Shown: positions 25,467-34,658, counted from the stretch's first letter. The stretch: DNA of 64,000 nt from an uncultured Clostridia bacterium (GCA_947383835.1 CANDEV010000002.1:186001-250000); one strand, 5' to 3'. Notes: a model not told the origin generated them from the letters alone. Numbers and translations are program-made.

Positions 25467-26760
25467 CGTTACGTTAAATGATATACTTGAAAGTATGCCC
25501 GAAGGTGCGGAGGAAACAACGGAAAGCTTTGCCGAAAATGAGGAGCTTGCAGAGGAAGCTGCCGCTTTGGATACGGAAGAAACGGAACAGTCGGAGGAAT
25601 ATATTCCCGAGGACGAAAGCGGTAAAGGCGAGCTTTCCGATGATAAAGAATATGATGAGGAGGAAGCTCCGCCGAACAGATATAAAGAGAAAAAACGCCG
25701 TAAAAGGCGTGGGCACGGACACCTTATTTTCGGACTTTTGTTAAGTGCGTTTATTATTTCTGTTTCGATACTTGCTGCGGTTTTCATACTGAAATGGGCA
25801 AAGGAGCTTCTCGGTATTGATAAGTCAGACCGAGAGGTGGTTCTTGATATACCGATGAACTCCAGCACAGTTGATATTGCTGAAATTCTTTATAACGAGG
25901 GTATTATTACGGATATAAATTTGTTTAGGGTGTACTCAAAATTCAAAGGCGCTGACGGTACATATATCGCAGGAAGTCATGTTCTTTCTCCGAAAATGAC
26001 TTATAACGACATTATTGATGTCTTGCAGGAGGAGATAGAAAGCAAGAGGGAGACAGCCGATATTGTTTTCCCTGAGGGTATCACTCTTTATGAAGCTGCT
26101 CAGAAGCTTGAAGAAAAGAATGTGTGCAGCGCAGATGAGTTTATAGAGATTTTTAACAGTTCAAAATTTGGATTTGACTTTGAGGAAAAGGTTAAGGTAA
26201 GCTCCATGAAATTCTACAAAATGGAGGGTTATTTCTTTCCGGATACATATCAGTTTTATGTTGAGGAGGATCCGAGGATAGTTGCGAAAAAGATATACAG
26301 AAACTTTGAAGCAAGGGTAACTCCAGACTTTTACGGAAGAATGAGAGATCTTGATATGGAGCTTGAAGAAGTCCTGACGCTTGCTTCTATCGTTCAGGCA
26401 GAGGCGGCAAACACACGGGATATGAAGAATGTCGCTTCGGTATTTTATAACAGGCTTAACAATCCTGACGAGTACCCGCTGCTTCAGTCAGACCCTACCA
26501 CAAATTATGTTGAAGATATTATTATGCCGAATATTGAGGTAAGATCGGATAAAATATTCGAGGCTTATGACACATACCGAGGTGCGGGACTTCCTCCCGG
26601 ACCTATATGCAATCCTGGACTTGACGCTATAAACGCTGTACTTTATCCTGCTGTAACTGATTATTACTACTTCTGTTCAAATCTTGAAACCGGTGAATTT
26701 TATTATGCCGAGACGTTGGCGGAGCATGAACAAAATCTGATAGAGGCGGGCTTGGTCTAA
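25438..26760 (+). CDS. mltG: Endolytic murein transglycosylase MltG
   Basis: A 440-residue inner-membrane lytic transglycosylase that cuts nascent glycan strands and limits their length. It has an unusually long acidic cytoplasmic N-terminus (residues 1-85, rich in Glu), a basic stop KEKKRRKRRGHG, one membrane span at about 95-120, a LysM-like domain, and the YceG catalytic domain with Glu322 in IVQAEA. The end has LPPGPICNPGLDAINAVLYP. The ATG at 25438 is preceded by AAAGGAGG; a further upstream ATG is not supported. Confidence 0.93.
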   Translation: MEQKEYTEDNVTLNDILESMPEGAEETTESFAENEELAEEAAALDTEETEQSEEYIPEDESGKGELSDDKEYDEEEAPPNRYKEKKRRKRRGHGHLIFGLLLSAFIISVSILAAVFILKWAKELLGIDKSDREVVLDIPMNSSTVDIAEILYNEGIITDINLFRVYSKFKGADGTYIAGSHVLSPKMTYNDIIDVLQEEIESKRETADIVFPEGITLYEAAQKLEEKNVCSADEFIEIFNSSKFGFDFEEKVKVSSMKFYKMEGYFFPDTYQFYVEEDPRIVAKKIYRNFEARVTPDFYGRMRDLDMELEEVLTLASIVQAEAANTRDMKNVASVFYNRLNNPDEYPLLQSDPTTNYVEDIIMPNIEVRSDKIFEAYDTYRGAGLPPGPICNPGLDAINAVLYPAVTDYYYFCSNLETGEFYYAETLAEHEQNLIEAGLV

Positions 26761-26774
26761 TGGGAGAAATTTTT

Positions 26775-27995
26775 ATGAATTTGAATGATATTGAGGTGCT
26801 TGCTCCTGCGGGCGATTATGAGCGGCTTTGCGCTGCGCTGGATTACGGTGCGGACGCAGTATATCTGGGCGGAAAAAGCTTCGGTATGAGGGCGGGTCCC
26901 GAAAATTTTACGTATGATTCTCTTAAATCAGCTGTGGAGCTTGCCCATTCAAAAGGTGTAAAGGTATATCTGACCTGCAATACCCTGCCGAGAAACAATG
27001 AAATACCGTATTTTGAGGAATTTATGAAAGAGGCTGTTGACTGCAAGGTTGATGCTGCAATTGTTGCTGATTTAGGACTCCTTTCGCTTGTGAAAAGGTT
27101 TGCGCCGGATATGGAGATCCATATGTCTACTCAAACCGGAATTGTCAACTATGTTACCGCAAACGAGCTTTACAATATGGGTGTTAATCGGGTAGTGGTG
27201 GCAAGAGAGCTTTCTTTGGAGGAGATTGCAGAAATAAGAGCAAAAACTCCTGCCGACCTTGATATTGAGGCTTTTGTGCACGGCGCAATGTGTGTTTCCT
27301 TTTCAGGACGATGTCTGCTGTCCCAGTATCTTGTGAGCCGTGACGCGAACAGAGGAGAGTGCGCGCAGCCCTGTAGGTGGGGATACCACTTAATGGAAGA
27401 AAAGCGCACTGATGAATTTTATCCGATTTTTGAGGACGAAAAAGGTACTTATATTTTAAATGCAAAGGACCTGTGCATGATAGATCATTTGGATAAAGTT
27501 GTCAAGGCAGGGGTCACAAGCCTTAAAATCGAGGGCAGGGCGAAATCCTCATACTATGTTTCAATTGTTACTAACGCTTATAGAATGGCAGTCGATATAT
27601 TGAAAAAAGATCCTAATAACTACAAGCCCCCGGAATGGATTCGTGAGGAGGTTTTTAAAGTCAGTCACAGAAAATATTGCACAGGATTTTTTTTCGGACA
27701 CCCAAAGGACTGTCAGTATTACGAAAACAGCGGTTATATTCGCGAATATGATATTGTCGCTGTTGTAGATGAGTGTAAAGATGGAATGCTTTATGGCACA
27801 CAAAGAAATAAATTTAGCGCGGGGGACGAGGTGGAGATAATTTCCCCGAAAGAAATGTACGACACATGCAAGGCTGAAAAGCTTTACAGAGAAGACGGCG
27901 AGCAGATCGAAAGCGCTAACCATGCTATGATGAAATTTTCAATGCCGTGTGAAAAGAAATATCCTAAAAATTCTATAATAAGGATAAAAAAGTAA
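26775..27995 (+). CDS. U32 family peptidase (TrhP/RlhA-type RNA hydroxylase)
   Basis: A 406-residue protein of peptidase family U32. It opens with LNDIEVLAPAGDYERLCAAL and contains FVHGAMCVSFSGRCLLSQYL followed by RGECAQPCRW, the U32 signature with cysteines that bind an Fe-S cluster. Family members YrrN/YrrO (TrhP) and RlhA form 5-hydroxyuridine or 5-hydroxycytidine in RNA using prephenate, so that is the likely role. The gene sits directly after mltG, as yrrN/yrrO do near yrrL in Bacillus. The start is ATG 26775 behind GGGAGA. Confidence 0.88.
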   Translation: MNLNDIEVLAPAGDYERLCAALDYGADAVYLGGKSFGMRAGPENFTYDSLKSAVELAHSKGVKVYLTCNTLPRNNEIPYFEEFMKEAVDCKVDAAIVADLGLLSLVKRFAPDMEIHMSTQTGIVNYVTANELYNMGVNRVVVARELSLEEIAEIRAKTPADLDIEAFVHGAMCVSFSGRCLLSQYLVSRDANRGECAQPCRWGYHLMEEKRTDEFYPIFEDEKGTYILNAKDLCMIDHLDKVVKAGVTSLKIEGRAKSSYYVSIVTNAYRMAVDILKKDPNNYKPPEWIREEVFKVSHRKYCTGFFFGHPKDCQYYENSGYIREYDIVAVVDECKDGMLYGTQRNKFSAGDEVEIISPKEMYDTCKAEKLYREDGEQIESANHAMMKFSMPCEKKYPKNSIIRIKK

Positions 27996-28068
27996 AATGC
28001 AGCGGTTTTCTTAGGTGGTATAATTTTCCCCTTTTATAAATATTATTTTTATGAAAGGGGGAGTTGAT

Positions 28069-28353
28069 ATGTCCGAAAATATCGAAGCATCCGAAAATAC
28101 CGAGGAAACCGTTACCGATGCTGTTCCGAAAATTAATGAATACAGAAAAAGAGTCACATTTTTGGATATTGTTGCCGTACAAGCTATAATGTGTCTGGTT
28201 GCTGCTATAGCTTTTGTGGGAATAAACATTTTTGAGCCTGATCTTGCGGCGGACATTTTTGAGGTATATCTTGAAAAAAATACAGATTCGGGAAATATTT
28301 CAAACATTATTAATGTGATTACAGACTTTTTGCAGTCAACGCCGCTAAGCTGA
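28069..28353 (+). CDS. Small single-span membrane protein upstream of M50 protease
   Basis: A 94-residue protein starting at ATG 28069 behind AAAGGGGGA. It has an acidic N-terminal 35 residues, a membrane span at about 42-62 (LDIVAVQAIMCLVAAIAFVG) and a short extracellular or intermembrane tail. Its stop codon overlaps the start of the M50 protease (TGATG), so the two are translationally coupled. The position is analogous to SpoIVFA before SpoIVFB, but it lacks the LytM domain of Bacillus SpoIVFA. A regulatory partner is a plausible inference only. Confidence 0.7.
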   Translation: MSENIEASENTEETVTDAVPKINEYRKRVTFLDIVAVQAIMCLVAAIAFVGINIFEPDLAADIFEVYLEKNTDSGNISNIINVITDFLQSTPLS

Positions 28354-28949
28354 TGTTCGAGCTGAAATTTACTCGTATCACGGTTATTTTTGATTTCAGT
28401 TTCTTTGCTGCGGTCGCACTTTTGGTTCTTCTTAACGGAAATTACGCTCTTTTGGGACTTTTTGCCTGCATTTGGCATGAATTGGGGCATCTTATTTTTA
28501 TGAAAATTTGTGGAATTCCGTTAAAAAGAATGGTTTTTTACGGCTCCGGAATTAAGATTATACCTGACAAGCTGATTGACTTTACAGGATTTGGAGCAAG
28601 CTTTCTAATTCTGATTGGCGGAAGCGGAGCAAATTTTCTGCTTGCAGCGGGACTTTGGTTTATAAGTGTTCCTGAGGCGAGGCTGTTTGCGGCGATAAAT
28701 GCGCTTATTGGCGCTTTTAATATGCTTCCGCTTCAATATCTTGACGGCGGAAAAATAATCCTGCTGCTTATAAGAAAGCTATGCAGCTATACTGCGGCGT
28801 GTTTGTTGGAACGCTTTTTTAAATGGTGCAACATTTTTTTAATAATGACGGTGCTGATAGCCTTTGCTTTTTTGGGTAAGGGAAACATTACGCTGTATGT
28901 TACGCTTTGTTATTTATTGGCAATGTCGATTTGTGTTGATTTGAAATGA
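28353..28949 (+). CDS. M50 family site-2-type protease (SpoIVFB-like)
   Basis: A 198-residue polytopic zinc metalloprotease. The HExxH motif is in CIWHELGHLIFMKI and the third ligand region reads NMLPLQYLDGGKI, equivalent to the N-x-x-P-x-x-x-x-D-G motif. The small size, no PDZ domain and synteny with the TIGR03960/TIGR03936 pair and rplS point to the SpoIVFB group, which cleaves pro-SigK in the mother cell. An ordinary M50 housekeeping role cannot be excluded. Confidence 0.85.
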   Translation: MFELKFTRITVIFDFSFFAAVALLVLLNGNYALLGLFACIWHELGHLIFMKICGIPLKRMVFYGSGIKIIPDKLIDFTGFGASFLILIGGSGANFLLAAGLWFISVPEARLFAAINALIGAFNMLPLQYLDGGKIILLLIRKLCSYTAACLLERFFKWCNIFLIMTVLIAFAFLGKGNITLYVTLCYLLAMSICVDLK

Positions 28950-28965
28950 AAGGAATATAAAATTT

Positions 28966-30816
28966 ATGTTAAGAGAACAGATAGAAAGCCTTTTGCCACA
29001 GGTTAAATCCCCCTCCCGATATATAGGAGGAGAATTTAACAGCGTGGTAAAAGATAAAAGCAAGGTTGACGTAAGATTTGCATTCTGTTTTCCGGATTCT
29101 TATGATGTTGGTATGTCACACCTTGGAATGAAAATTCTTTATTCACTAAAAAACAAGCGGGAAAATTTTTGGTGCGAGAGAGTTTTTGCTCCATGGGTTG
29201 ATTTTGAGGAGCTTATGCGTAAAAATAATATTCCTCTTTACGGTCTGGAAAGCCTCGACCCTGTAAAGGAGTTTGACTTTATAGGTTTTACGATCCAGTA
29301 TGAATTGTGCTATACCAATATTTTAAATATGCTGGATCTTGCAGGATTGCCTGTAAAGGCAAAAGACCGTACAGATAATATGCCCATAGTTGTTGCAGGC
29401 GGACCCTGCGTCTGCAACCCGGAGCCCATTGCCGATTTCATTGATCTGTTCATAATCGGAGAGGGGGAGGAGGTCAACCTTGAATTAATGGACTTATACT
29501 CCGATATGAAAAAGCAGGGCTGTACAAAGAAAGAATTTCTTGAAGCTGCTGCAGAAATTGAGGGAATTTATGTGCCGTCTTTTTATGATGTGTCTTATAA
29601 TGAGGACGGTACAGTTAAAGAGATTTTGCCCAATAATCCTCATGCTCCAAAAAAAGTTAAAAAACGTATTATAAAGGATTTGGACTCGGTTTTTTATCCA
29701 GAGGAATTTGTTGTGCCATACTGCGAAATCGTTCACGACAGGGCGGTGGTAGAAGTACTCAGAGGCTGCATAAGAGGCTGCCGTTTTTGTCAGGCAGGCT
29801 TTATATACCGTCCTTTTAGAGAGAAAAGCACCGACACCATATATCGACAAACCAAGTCTCTGTGCGAAAGTACGGGTTATGAAGAGGTTTCGCTGTCCTC
29901 ATTGAGTACAAGTGATTTGTCCGGTATCGACGATACCCTTGAAAAGCTTTCAGAGTACACAAATGACGAGCATATCAACCTTTCGCTTCCATCAATGCGT
30001 ATAGACCGTTTCAGCGAGGATATTGCCAAGCAGCTTCAAAAGGTAAGAAAAAGCGGCTTGACATTTGCTCCCGAAGCGGGTACGCAGCGTCTTAGGGACG
30101 TTATCAACAAAAATATTACCGAGGATGAGATAGAAAGGGCTTGCAGAATAGCCTTTGAGGGCGGATACACAAGCGTTAAGCTGTACTTTATGCTGGGTCT
30201 GCCTACCGAAACAGATGACGATATAAGAGGTATTGCGGCGCTTGCGGACAAAATTGCCGATTTGTATTATCAAAACCCCAAACGTCAGCGCGGGAAGCAC
30301 GTTCAAATTTCGATAAGCTGTGCTACCTTTGTACCTAAACCGTTTACGCCGTTTGAATTTGAAGCACAATCGACAATTGATGAAATAAAACATAAGCAAA
30401 AAGTGCTTTTGGACAGTATCCGTTCGCGTAAAAGAATAAACGTAAGCTGGCATAATTACCGCGTAAGCATACTTGAAGCGGTTCTGGCAAAGGGAGACAG
30501 GCGTCTCTGCGACGCGATTCTTGAGGCGTGGAAGGCGGGCTGCAAATTTGATAGCTGGGACGAGCTTTACAAATTTGACTCGTGGATGGAGGTTTTTGAA
30601 CGTCTCGGCGTAGATGTGGAATTTTATGCCCACAGAGAGCGTTCATATGATGAGGTAATGCCATGGCAGCATTTGGATTATTTTGTTTCAAGGGACTTTT
30701 TGGTGCGTGAGAATAAAAAGGCACACAATGCGGAAACCACGCAGAACTGCCGTGAAAAATGTTCCGCCTGCGGATTGTCAAAGGCTATGGGAGGTGCTTG
30801 CTTTGGAAAAAATTAA
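28966..30816 (+). CDS. TIGR03960 family radical SAM protein
   Basis: A 616-residue B12-binding-type/radical SAM protein of the uncharacterised TIGR03960 family. The iron-sulfur cluster motif is Cys268-x3-Cys272-x2-Cys275 in RGCIRGCRFCQAGF. Upstream is a Rossmann-like domain with FCFPDSYDVGMSHLGM; downstream are GLTFAPEAGTQRLRDV and SCATFVPKPFTPFEFE, typical of the family. The C-terminus has CREKCSACGL, a possible extra metal site. It is nearly always followed by a TIGR03936 protein, here overlapping by 14 nt, and found near rplS; function unknown, probably RNA- or ribosome-linked by context. Confidence 0.93.
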   Translation: MLREQIESLLPQVKSPSRYIGGEFNSVVKDKSKVDVRFAFCFPDSYDVGMSHLGMKILYSLKNKRENFWCERVFAPWVDFEELMRKNNIPLYGLESLDPVKEFDFIGFTIQYELCYTNILNMLDLAGLPVKAKDRTDNMPIVVAGGPCVCNPEPIADFIDLFIIGEGEEVNLELMDLYSDMKKQGCTKKEFLEAAAEIEGIYVPSFYDVSYNEDGTVKEILPNNPHAPKKVKKRIIKDLDSVFYPEEFVVPYCEIVHDRAVVEVLRGCIRGCRFCQAGFIYRPFREKSTDTIYRQTKSLCESTGYEEVSLSSLSTSDLSGIDDTLEKLSEYTNDEHINLSLPSMRIDRFSEDIAKQLQKVRKSGLTFAPEAGTQRLRDVINKNITEDEIERACRIAFEGGYTSVKLYFMLGLPTETDDDIRGIAALADKIADLYYQNPKRQRGKHVQISISCATFVPKPFTPFEFEAQSTIDEIKHKQKVLLDSIRSRKRINVSWHNYRVSILEAVLAKGDRRLCDAILEAWKAGCKFDSWDELYKFDSWMEVFERLGVDVEFYAHRERSYDEVMPWQHLDYFVSRDFLVRENKKAHNAETTQNCREKCSACGLSKAMGGACFGKN

Positions 30817-31468
30817 CCTTAGAGCGTCCTTTGAAAAAAGCGGACGGGCTGTCTTTATTTCGCACCTCGATTTAGTGAGGACTATGCAGCGGGCGATAAA
30901 GCGTTCAAAGCTTCCGGTTTGGTATACGCAGGGATTTAATCCGAGAATATACCTTAATTTCCCTCTTGCGCTTTCCTTGGGAGTTGTTGGCAAAAAGGAA
31001 TATATGGACTTCGCTGTAACAGAGGAGGTTGACATTGACAAGGCGAGAGAGACTCTTGACAGGGCAATGCCGGAGGGTCTCGGAATTATCAGCATTGACA
31101 AACCGGTACATGAAAACAAGGAGATAGCTTTTGCTGAGTATACTATTAAATTTACCGGCGGAGCGACGGGAGTGGAAATGCTTTCAGAGCTTGAAAAAAT
31201 GATGTCAATGGATACAATTGAGGTTGACAAGCATTCCAAAAGCAAGGGCACGGTAAAAATTGATATAAAACCGCATATTATCATTATAGGGACAGAGTCC
31301 TCGGAACATTCTCTTGCTGTAAATATACAACTCCCCGCAGGTCTTTCGCTTAATATTAATTCAAACGTTTTCGTTGAGGCATATTCGTCTTTAAGCGGAA
31401 TTGTTTTTGAAAATATTTATGCAGAACGCACAAATATTTTGTTAAGCGACGGCGAAAATTTTATGTAA
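30803..31468 (+). CDS. TIGR03936 family (DUF2344) radical-SAM-linked protein
   Basis: A 221-residue partner of TIGR03960. It has RASFEKSGRAVFISHLDLVR, MQRAIKRSKLPVWYTQGFNP and LALSLGVVGKKEYMDF, typical of DUF2344. I chose TTG 30803, 8 nt after GGGAGG; a GTG at 30794 is the alternative. It overlaps the preceding gene by 14 nt. In some bacteria the two are fused, which supports joint function. Confidence 0.9.
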   Translation: MEKINLRASFEKSGRAVFISHLDLVRTMQRAIKRSKLPVWYTQGFNPRIYLNFPLALSLGVVGKKEYMDFAVTEEVDIDKARETLDRAMPEGLGIISIDKPVHENKEIAFAEYTIKFTGGATGVEMLSELEKMMSMDTIEVDKHSKSKGTVKIDIKPHIIIIGTESSEHSLAVNIQLPAGLSLNINSNVFVEAYSSLSGIVFENIYAERTNILLSDGENFM

Positions 31469-31500
31469 TTGACATTTCATGGTTTTTTACAAAAAAATAC

Positions 31501-31529
31501 TTGCAATTTGTGCAAAAATGTGTTAAAAT
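31501..31529 (+). promoter_or_regulatory. SigA promoter of rplS
   Basis: TTGCAA (31501-31506), 17-nt spacer, TAAAAT (31524-31529). It gives a leader of about 190 nt before rplS. Confidence 0.7.
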
Positions 31530-31535
31530 GATATA

Positions 31536-31726
31536 GCATTTGAAAATCCGCCCGAAATCATGTCTGATGAATATGTATTTGGACGAGATTAATGCCTGCC
31601 TTTATTGGCTGACATTAAAAGGACAGTCCGCTGCCTTATGCCGATTTATAGGGTAACTTTCCCGATATGTGTTTTCGGCTGTCTTGCGAAAGGTAAGAAT
31701 GTCTTGAAATTTAGGAGGAAATAACA
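31536..31726 (+). promoter_or_regulatory. Structured leader of rplS, candidate L19 autoregulatory element
   Basis: About 190 nt of untranslated leader. A hairpin TTAATG...CATTAA (31589-31594 with 31613-31618) contains an inner GCC/GGC stem and is enclosed by GGAC (31581-31584) with GTCC (31626-31629). Firmicutes are known to have an L19 leader that senses the ribosomal protein; whether this RNA fits that Rfam model needs a covariance search. A 10-codon ATG ORF at 31560 lacks a ribosome binding site. Confidence 0.45.
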
Positions 31727-32071
31727 ATGGACGCACTTAAGCTCATCAGCGACAGCAGTCTTAAAAAGGATGCTCCTGCTGTCAATATCGGTGACACCGT
31801 TAAGGTTCACGTAAAGATCAAGGAAGGCGAGAAGTACAGGATCCAGGTATTTGAAGGTACTGTTATCGCTAAGAAGCACGGCGGTATAAACGAGACTTTC
31901 ACTGTAAGACGTGTTGCTCACGGCTGCGGTATTGAGAGAGTATTCCCCGTTCATTCGCCTGTTGTTGACAAGGTTGAAGTTGTAAGAAGCGGTAAGGTTC
32001 GCCGCAGCAAGCTCTATTACCTCAGAGACAGAGTTGGTAAGGCTGCAAAGGTTAAAGAACAGATTCGCTGA
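31727..32071 (+). CDS. rplS: 50S ribosomal protein L19
   Basis: A 114-residue ribosomal protein at the 30S-50S interface. The sequence has VNIGDTVKVHVKIKEGEKYR, VFEGTVIAKKHGG, TFTVRRVAHGCGIERVFP and the ending RSKLYYLRDRVGKAAKVKE, standard for L19. It has a strong AGGAGG and codon use typical of highly expressed genes. A promoter and structured leader precede it and a terminator follows before lepB. Confidence 0.98.
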   Translation: MDALKLISDSSLKKDAPAVNIGDTVKVHVKIKEGEKYRIQVFEGTVIAKKHGGINETFTVRRVAHGCGIERVFPVHSPVVDKVEVVRSGKVRRSKLYYLRDRVGKAAKVKEQIR

Positions 32072-32083
32072 TTGCGGTTATGG

Positions 32084-32108
32084 AAAAGGGACGCAATGTC
32101 CCTTTTTT
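32084..32108 (+). terminator. Rho-independent terminator of rplS
   Basis: AAAAGGGAC (32084-32092), loop GCAAT and GTCCCTTTT, with T-run, make a classic terminator 13 nt after the rplS stop. Confidence 0.9.
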
Positions 32109-32190
32109 GCTATACAAAAAATTTGGACTTTTTTAACAGGAAAATTACCTGTGCTGTCCGAATAATAACGCTTGGGAAGGATGTATTGTT

Positions 32191-32814
32191 ATGGCGGGCT
32201 ATGAGCTGAACTACGAGGCATTGGACGATGACAAGAAGAAGGAAGTCACTGCGGCAGAGGAATACCTTGATTGGGTGGAAACTATTATATTTTCATTTTT
32301 TGCCGTTATAATTTTCTTTACGATCATTCTTCGTCTTGCGAATGTTGACGGCGAATCGATGATGCCTACACTTGTTGACGGTGACAGGCTTGTTGTGTCT
32401 TATATTATGTACACTCCCAAGGCAGGGGATATTGTTATTGTGAACAGCGAAAACGGCAATGTTTACGGCGAAAATAACCAGCTCACATCTGTTGACGGTC
32501 TCGGCAAGGTAATTGTTAAAAGGGTAATTGCTGTTGGCGGTCAGACTGTTGACATTGATTTTAACACGGGTGATGTTAAGGTTGACGGAACTGTTATTGA
32601 CGAACCGTATATAAACGATCTTACCAAACAGGACGAGGGCGGACATAAGTACCCTGTAACCGTCCCGGAGGGATATGTTTTTGTAATGGGTGACAATCGC
32701 ATGAATTCCACCGACAGCAGAAGCACTCTTGTCGGTTTTGTTGACGAGGACGATATTCTCGGTAAGGTAGTACTCAGGATTTTCCCGTTTGATTCAATAG
32801 GCGTTCCCGCTTGA
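32191..32814 (+). CDS. lepB: Signal peptidase I
   Basis: A 207-residue membrane serine protease that removes signal peptides. A single N-terminal span covers about residues 30-52. The catalytic Ser56 is in VDGESMMPTL and the Lys110 general base in VIVKRVIAVGG. The C-terminal box GDNRMNSTDSR is intact. Between the rplS terminator and the start lies a small nested hairpin (GGAC 32125-32128 with GTCC 32156-32159 around ACAGG/CCTGT). The order rplS-lepB-rbgA-rnhB-yraN is typical of Firmicutes. Confidence 0.96.
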   Translation: MAGYELNYEALDDDKKKEVTAAEEYLDWVETIIFSFFAVIIFFTIILRLANVDGESMMPTLVDGDRLVVSYIMYTPKAGDIVIVNSENGNVYGENNQLTSVDGLGKVIVKRVIAVGGQTVDIDFNTGDVKVDGTVIDEPYINDLTKQDEGGHKYPVTVPEGYVFVMGDNRMNSTDSRSTLVGFVDEDDILGKVVLRIFPFDSIGVPA

Positions 32815-32827
32815 TCGGAGGGCATTA

Positions 32828-33688
32828 ATGACTGAAATTCCTTCTATTCAATGGTTTCCGGGGCACATGACCAAGACGAAGCGTATGATAAAGGCTTCGC
32901 TTCCTCTTGTGGACGCTGTTGTGGAGATTATTGACGCGCGTATACCCGAATCCAGCAAAAATCCCGATTTGCAGATGCTTATCGAGGGTAAGCCAAGGAT
33001 AGTCGTTCTTAACAAGTGCGATACCGCAGATGACAAAGCAACGTCCAAGTGGCTTTCTTGGTATCAGAAGCAGGGCATTACAGCTATTGCTGCGGACTGT
33101 CGAAGCGGAAAGGGACTGAACAAGTTTGCTCCTGCGGTTAGAAACGTGCTTGCAGGTCTGATAGAAAAATATGAGGCTAAAGGCATGAAGGGAAGAACTT
33201 TGCACCTTATGGTGGTAGGAATCCCTAATGTTGGCAAATCCTCGTTTATAAACAGACTTGCCGGGCAGAAAAAAGCAAAGGTAGAGGATAGACCCGGAGT
33301 GACCCGTACAAAGCAATGGGTCAAACTGGAAAATGATATAGAGCTTCTTGATATGCCGGGAGTTTTGTGGCCGAAGTTTGAGGATATGGCTGTCGGCGAA
33401 AAACTTGCTTTTACTGGAGCTGTTAAAGACGATGTTGTGGACATTGAGGCTCTTGCTTGCCGTCTGCTTGATTGTCTTAACGGTTTGTATAGGGAAGAAC
33501 TTACTGCAAGATATAAAATAGAAATCTCGGAGGACGACAGCGGCTATGAACTGCTGCAAAAGGTCGGCAGAGCGAGAGGTATGCTTATTTCAGGCGGCGA
33601 GATCAACACGGAGCGCGCCGCAATTACGGTTCTTGACGAATACAGAAGCGGAAAGCTTGGGCGCATCACTTTGGAGCTTCCGCAGTAG
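32828..33688 (+). CDS. rbgA: Ribosome biogenesis GTPase YlqF/RbgA
   Basis: A 286-residue circularly permuted GTPase needed for late 50S assembly. The G motifs appear in permuted order: VLNKCDT (G4) first, then VVGIPNVGKSSFINRL (G1), the Thr of DRPGVTRTKQW (G2) and LLDMPGVLWP (G3). The C-terminal helical domain contains YELLQKVGRARGML. It starts 13 nt after lepB behind GGAGGG. Confidence 0.96.
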   Translation: MTEIPSIQWFPGHMTKTKRMIKASLPLVDAVVEIIDARIPESSKNPDLQMLIEGKPRIVVLNKCDTADDKATSKWLSWYQKQGITAIAADCRSGKGLNKFAPAVRNVLAGLIEKYEAKGMKGRTLHLMVVGIPNVGKSSFINRLAGQKKAKVEDRPGVTRTKQWVKLENDIELLDMPGVLWPKFEDMAVGEKLAFTGAVKDDVVDIEALACRLLDCLNGLYREELTARYKIEISEDDSGYELLQKVGRARGMLISGGEINTERAAITVLDEYRSGKLGRITLELPQ

Positions 33689-33700
33689 AGGATAGAAAAT

Positions 33701-34303
33701 ATGACTTTATTTGAATATGACAGTGCGGTTAGAAATGACTTTCCTGTTGTTTGTGGAATAGACGAGGCGGGGAGGGGACCTCTTGCGGGGGATGTTTACG
33801 CTGCTGCTGTTATTTTAAACGACGAAGTTTTTATTGACGGGCTGAATGACAGTAAAAAGCTTACCGAAAAAAAGCGGGAGCAGCTCTTTGACGAAATAAT
33901 ATCTAAAGCAAAGGCTTACTGCGTTGCGACCGCGTCTGTTGAAGAAATTGAAGAGGTAAATATTTTGCAGGCGACCTTTCTTGCAATGAAAAGAGCGTAC
34001 GAGGGTCTCGGAATTGCGGCGGATATTGCCATTATTGACGGGAACAGACTGCCTGGTCTTAACTGTGAAATGAAAGCCGTTGTAAAGGGAGACAGCTTGT
34101 CGGCAAGTATAGCGGCGGCTTCAATACTTGCAAAGGTAAGCCGGGACAAATATATGTTGGAGCTTGCGGAAAAATATCCCGAATATCGGTTTGACAAGCA
34201 TAAAGGCTACGGAACAAAGCTTCATAATGAGCTTATTTTGAAGTACGGTCCGTGTCCCGCGCACAGAATGTCGTTTTTAAAGAAGCTGCTGAAAAATGGA
34301 TAA
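33701..34303 (+). CDS. rnhB: Ribonuclease HII
   Basis: A 200-residue enzyme that removes ribonucleotides from DNA and RNA-DNA hybrids. Motif GIDEAGRGPLAGDVYAAAVI holds the catalytic Asp-Glu; further acidic residues are in IIDGNRLPGL, and YRFDKHKGYGTKLH is the C-terminal block. It overlaps yraN by 8 nt. Confidence 0.97.
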   Translation: MTLFEYDSAVRNDFPVVCGIDEAGRGPLAGDVYAAAVILNDEVFIDGLNDSKKLTEKKREQLFDEIISKAKAYCVATASVEEIEEVNILQATFLAMKRAYEGLGIAADIAIIDGNRLPGLNCEMKAVVKGDSLSASIAAASILAKVSRDKYMLELAEKYPEYRFDKHKGYGTKLHNELILKYGPCPAHRMSFLKKLLKNG

Positions 34304-34658
34304 AAAAGAACTTGGCTATTTCGGCGAAAAGGTCGTGGCGTATTTTCTTGAAAAAAAGGGGTACAGAATTTTACGGAGGAATTTTACCGTTAAGGGCGGC
34401 GAGATAGATATTATTGCAGAAAAAGACGGTATAATTGCTTTTGTCGAGGTCAAAACAAGGACTCCCGAACCGTTTGTGAACGGATTTGAGGCTATTACAA
34501 AATCGAAGAAAAAGCTGATAATAAAAGCTTCTGAAGAATATTCTTACCGATTTCCCCATGACTTACAGCCGAGATTCGATGTGGTTTGGGTCACGGTATC
34601 AGGAAGAAAAGTTGTGGACTTTCAATATATCGAAAATGCGTTTGACGCAAGCAGATAG
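34296..34658 (+). CDS. YraN family endonuclease-like protein (UPF0102)
   Basis: A 120-residue protein of the restriction-endonuclease-like fold. Features are LGYFGEKVVAYFLEKKGYRI, GGEIDIIAEKDGIIAFVEVK with the D...E-x-K pattern, and FDVVWV. The family is linked by context to nucleic-acid processing, but the substrate is unknown. It overlaps rnhB, as is common. Confidence 0.92.
   Translation: MDKKELGYFGEKVVAYFLEKKGYRILRRNFTVKGGEIDIIAEKDGIIAFVEVKTRTPEPFVNGFEAITKSKKKLIIKASEEYSYRFPHDLQPRFDVVWVTVSGRKVVDFQYIENAFDASR

Noticed and set aside
31660..31672. CCCGATAT in the rplS leader as a SigD promoter
   Set aside because: No TAAA at the correct distance, and a good SigA promoter is already present.
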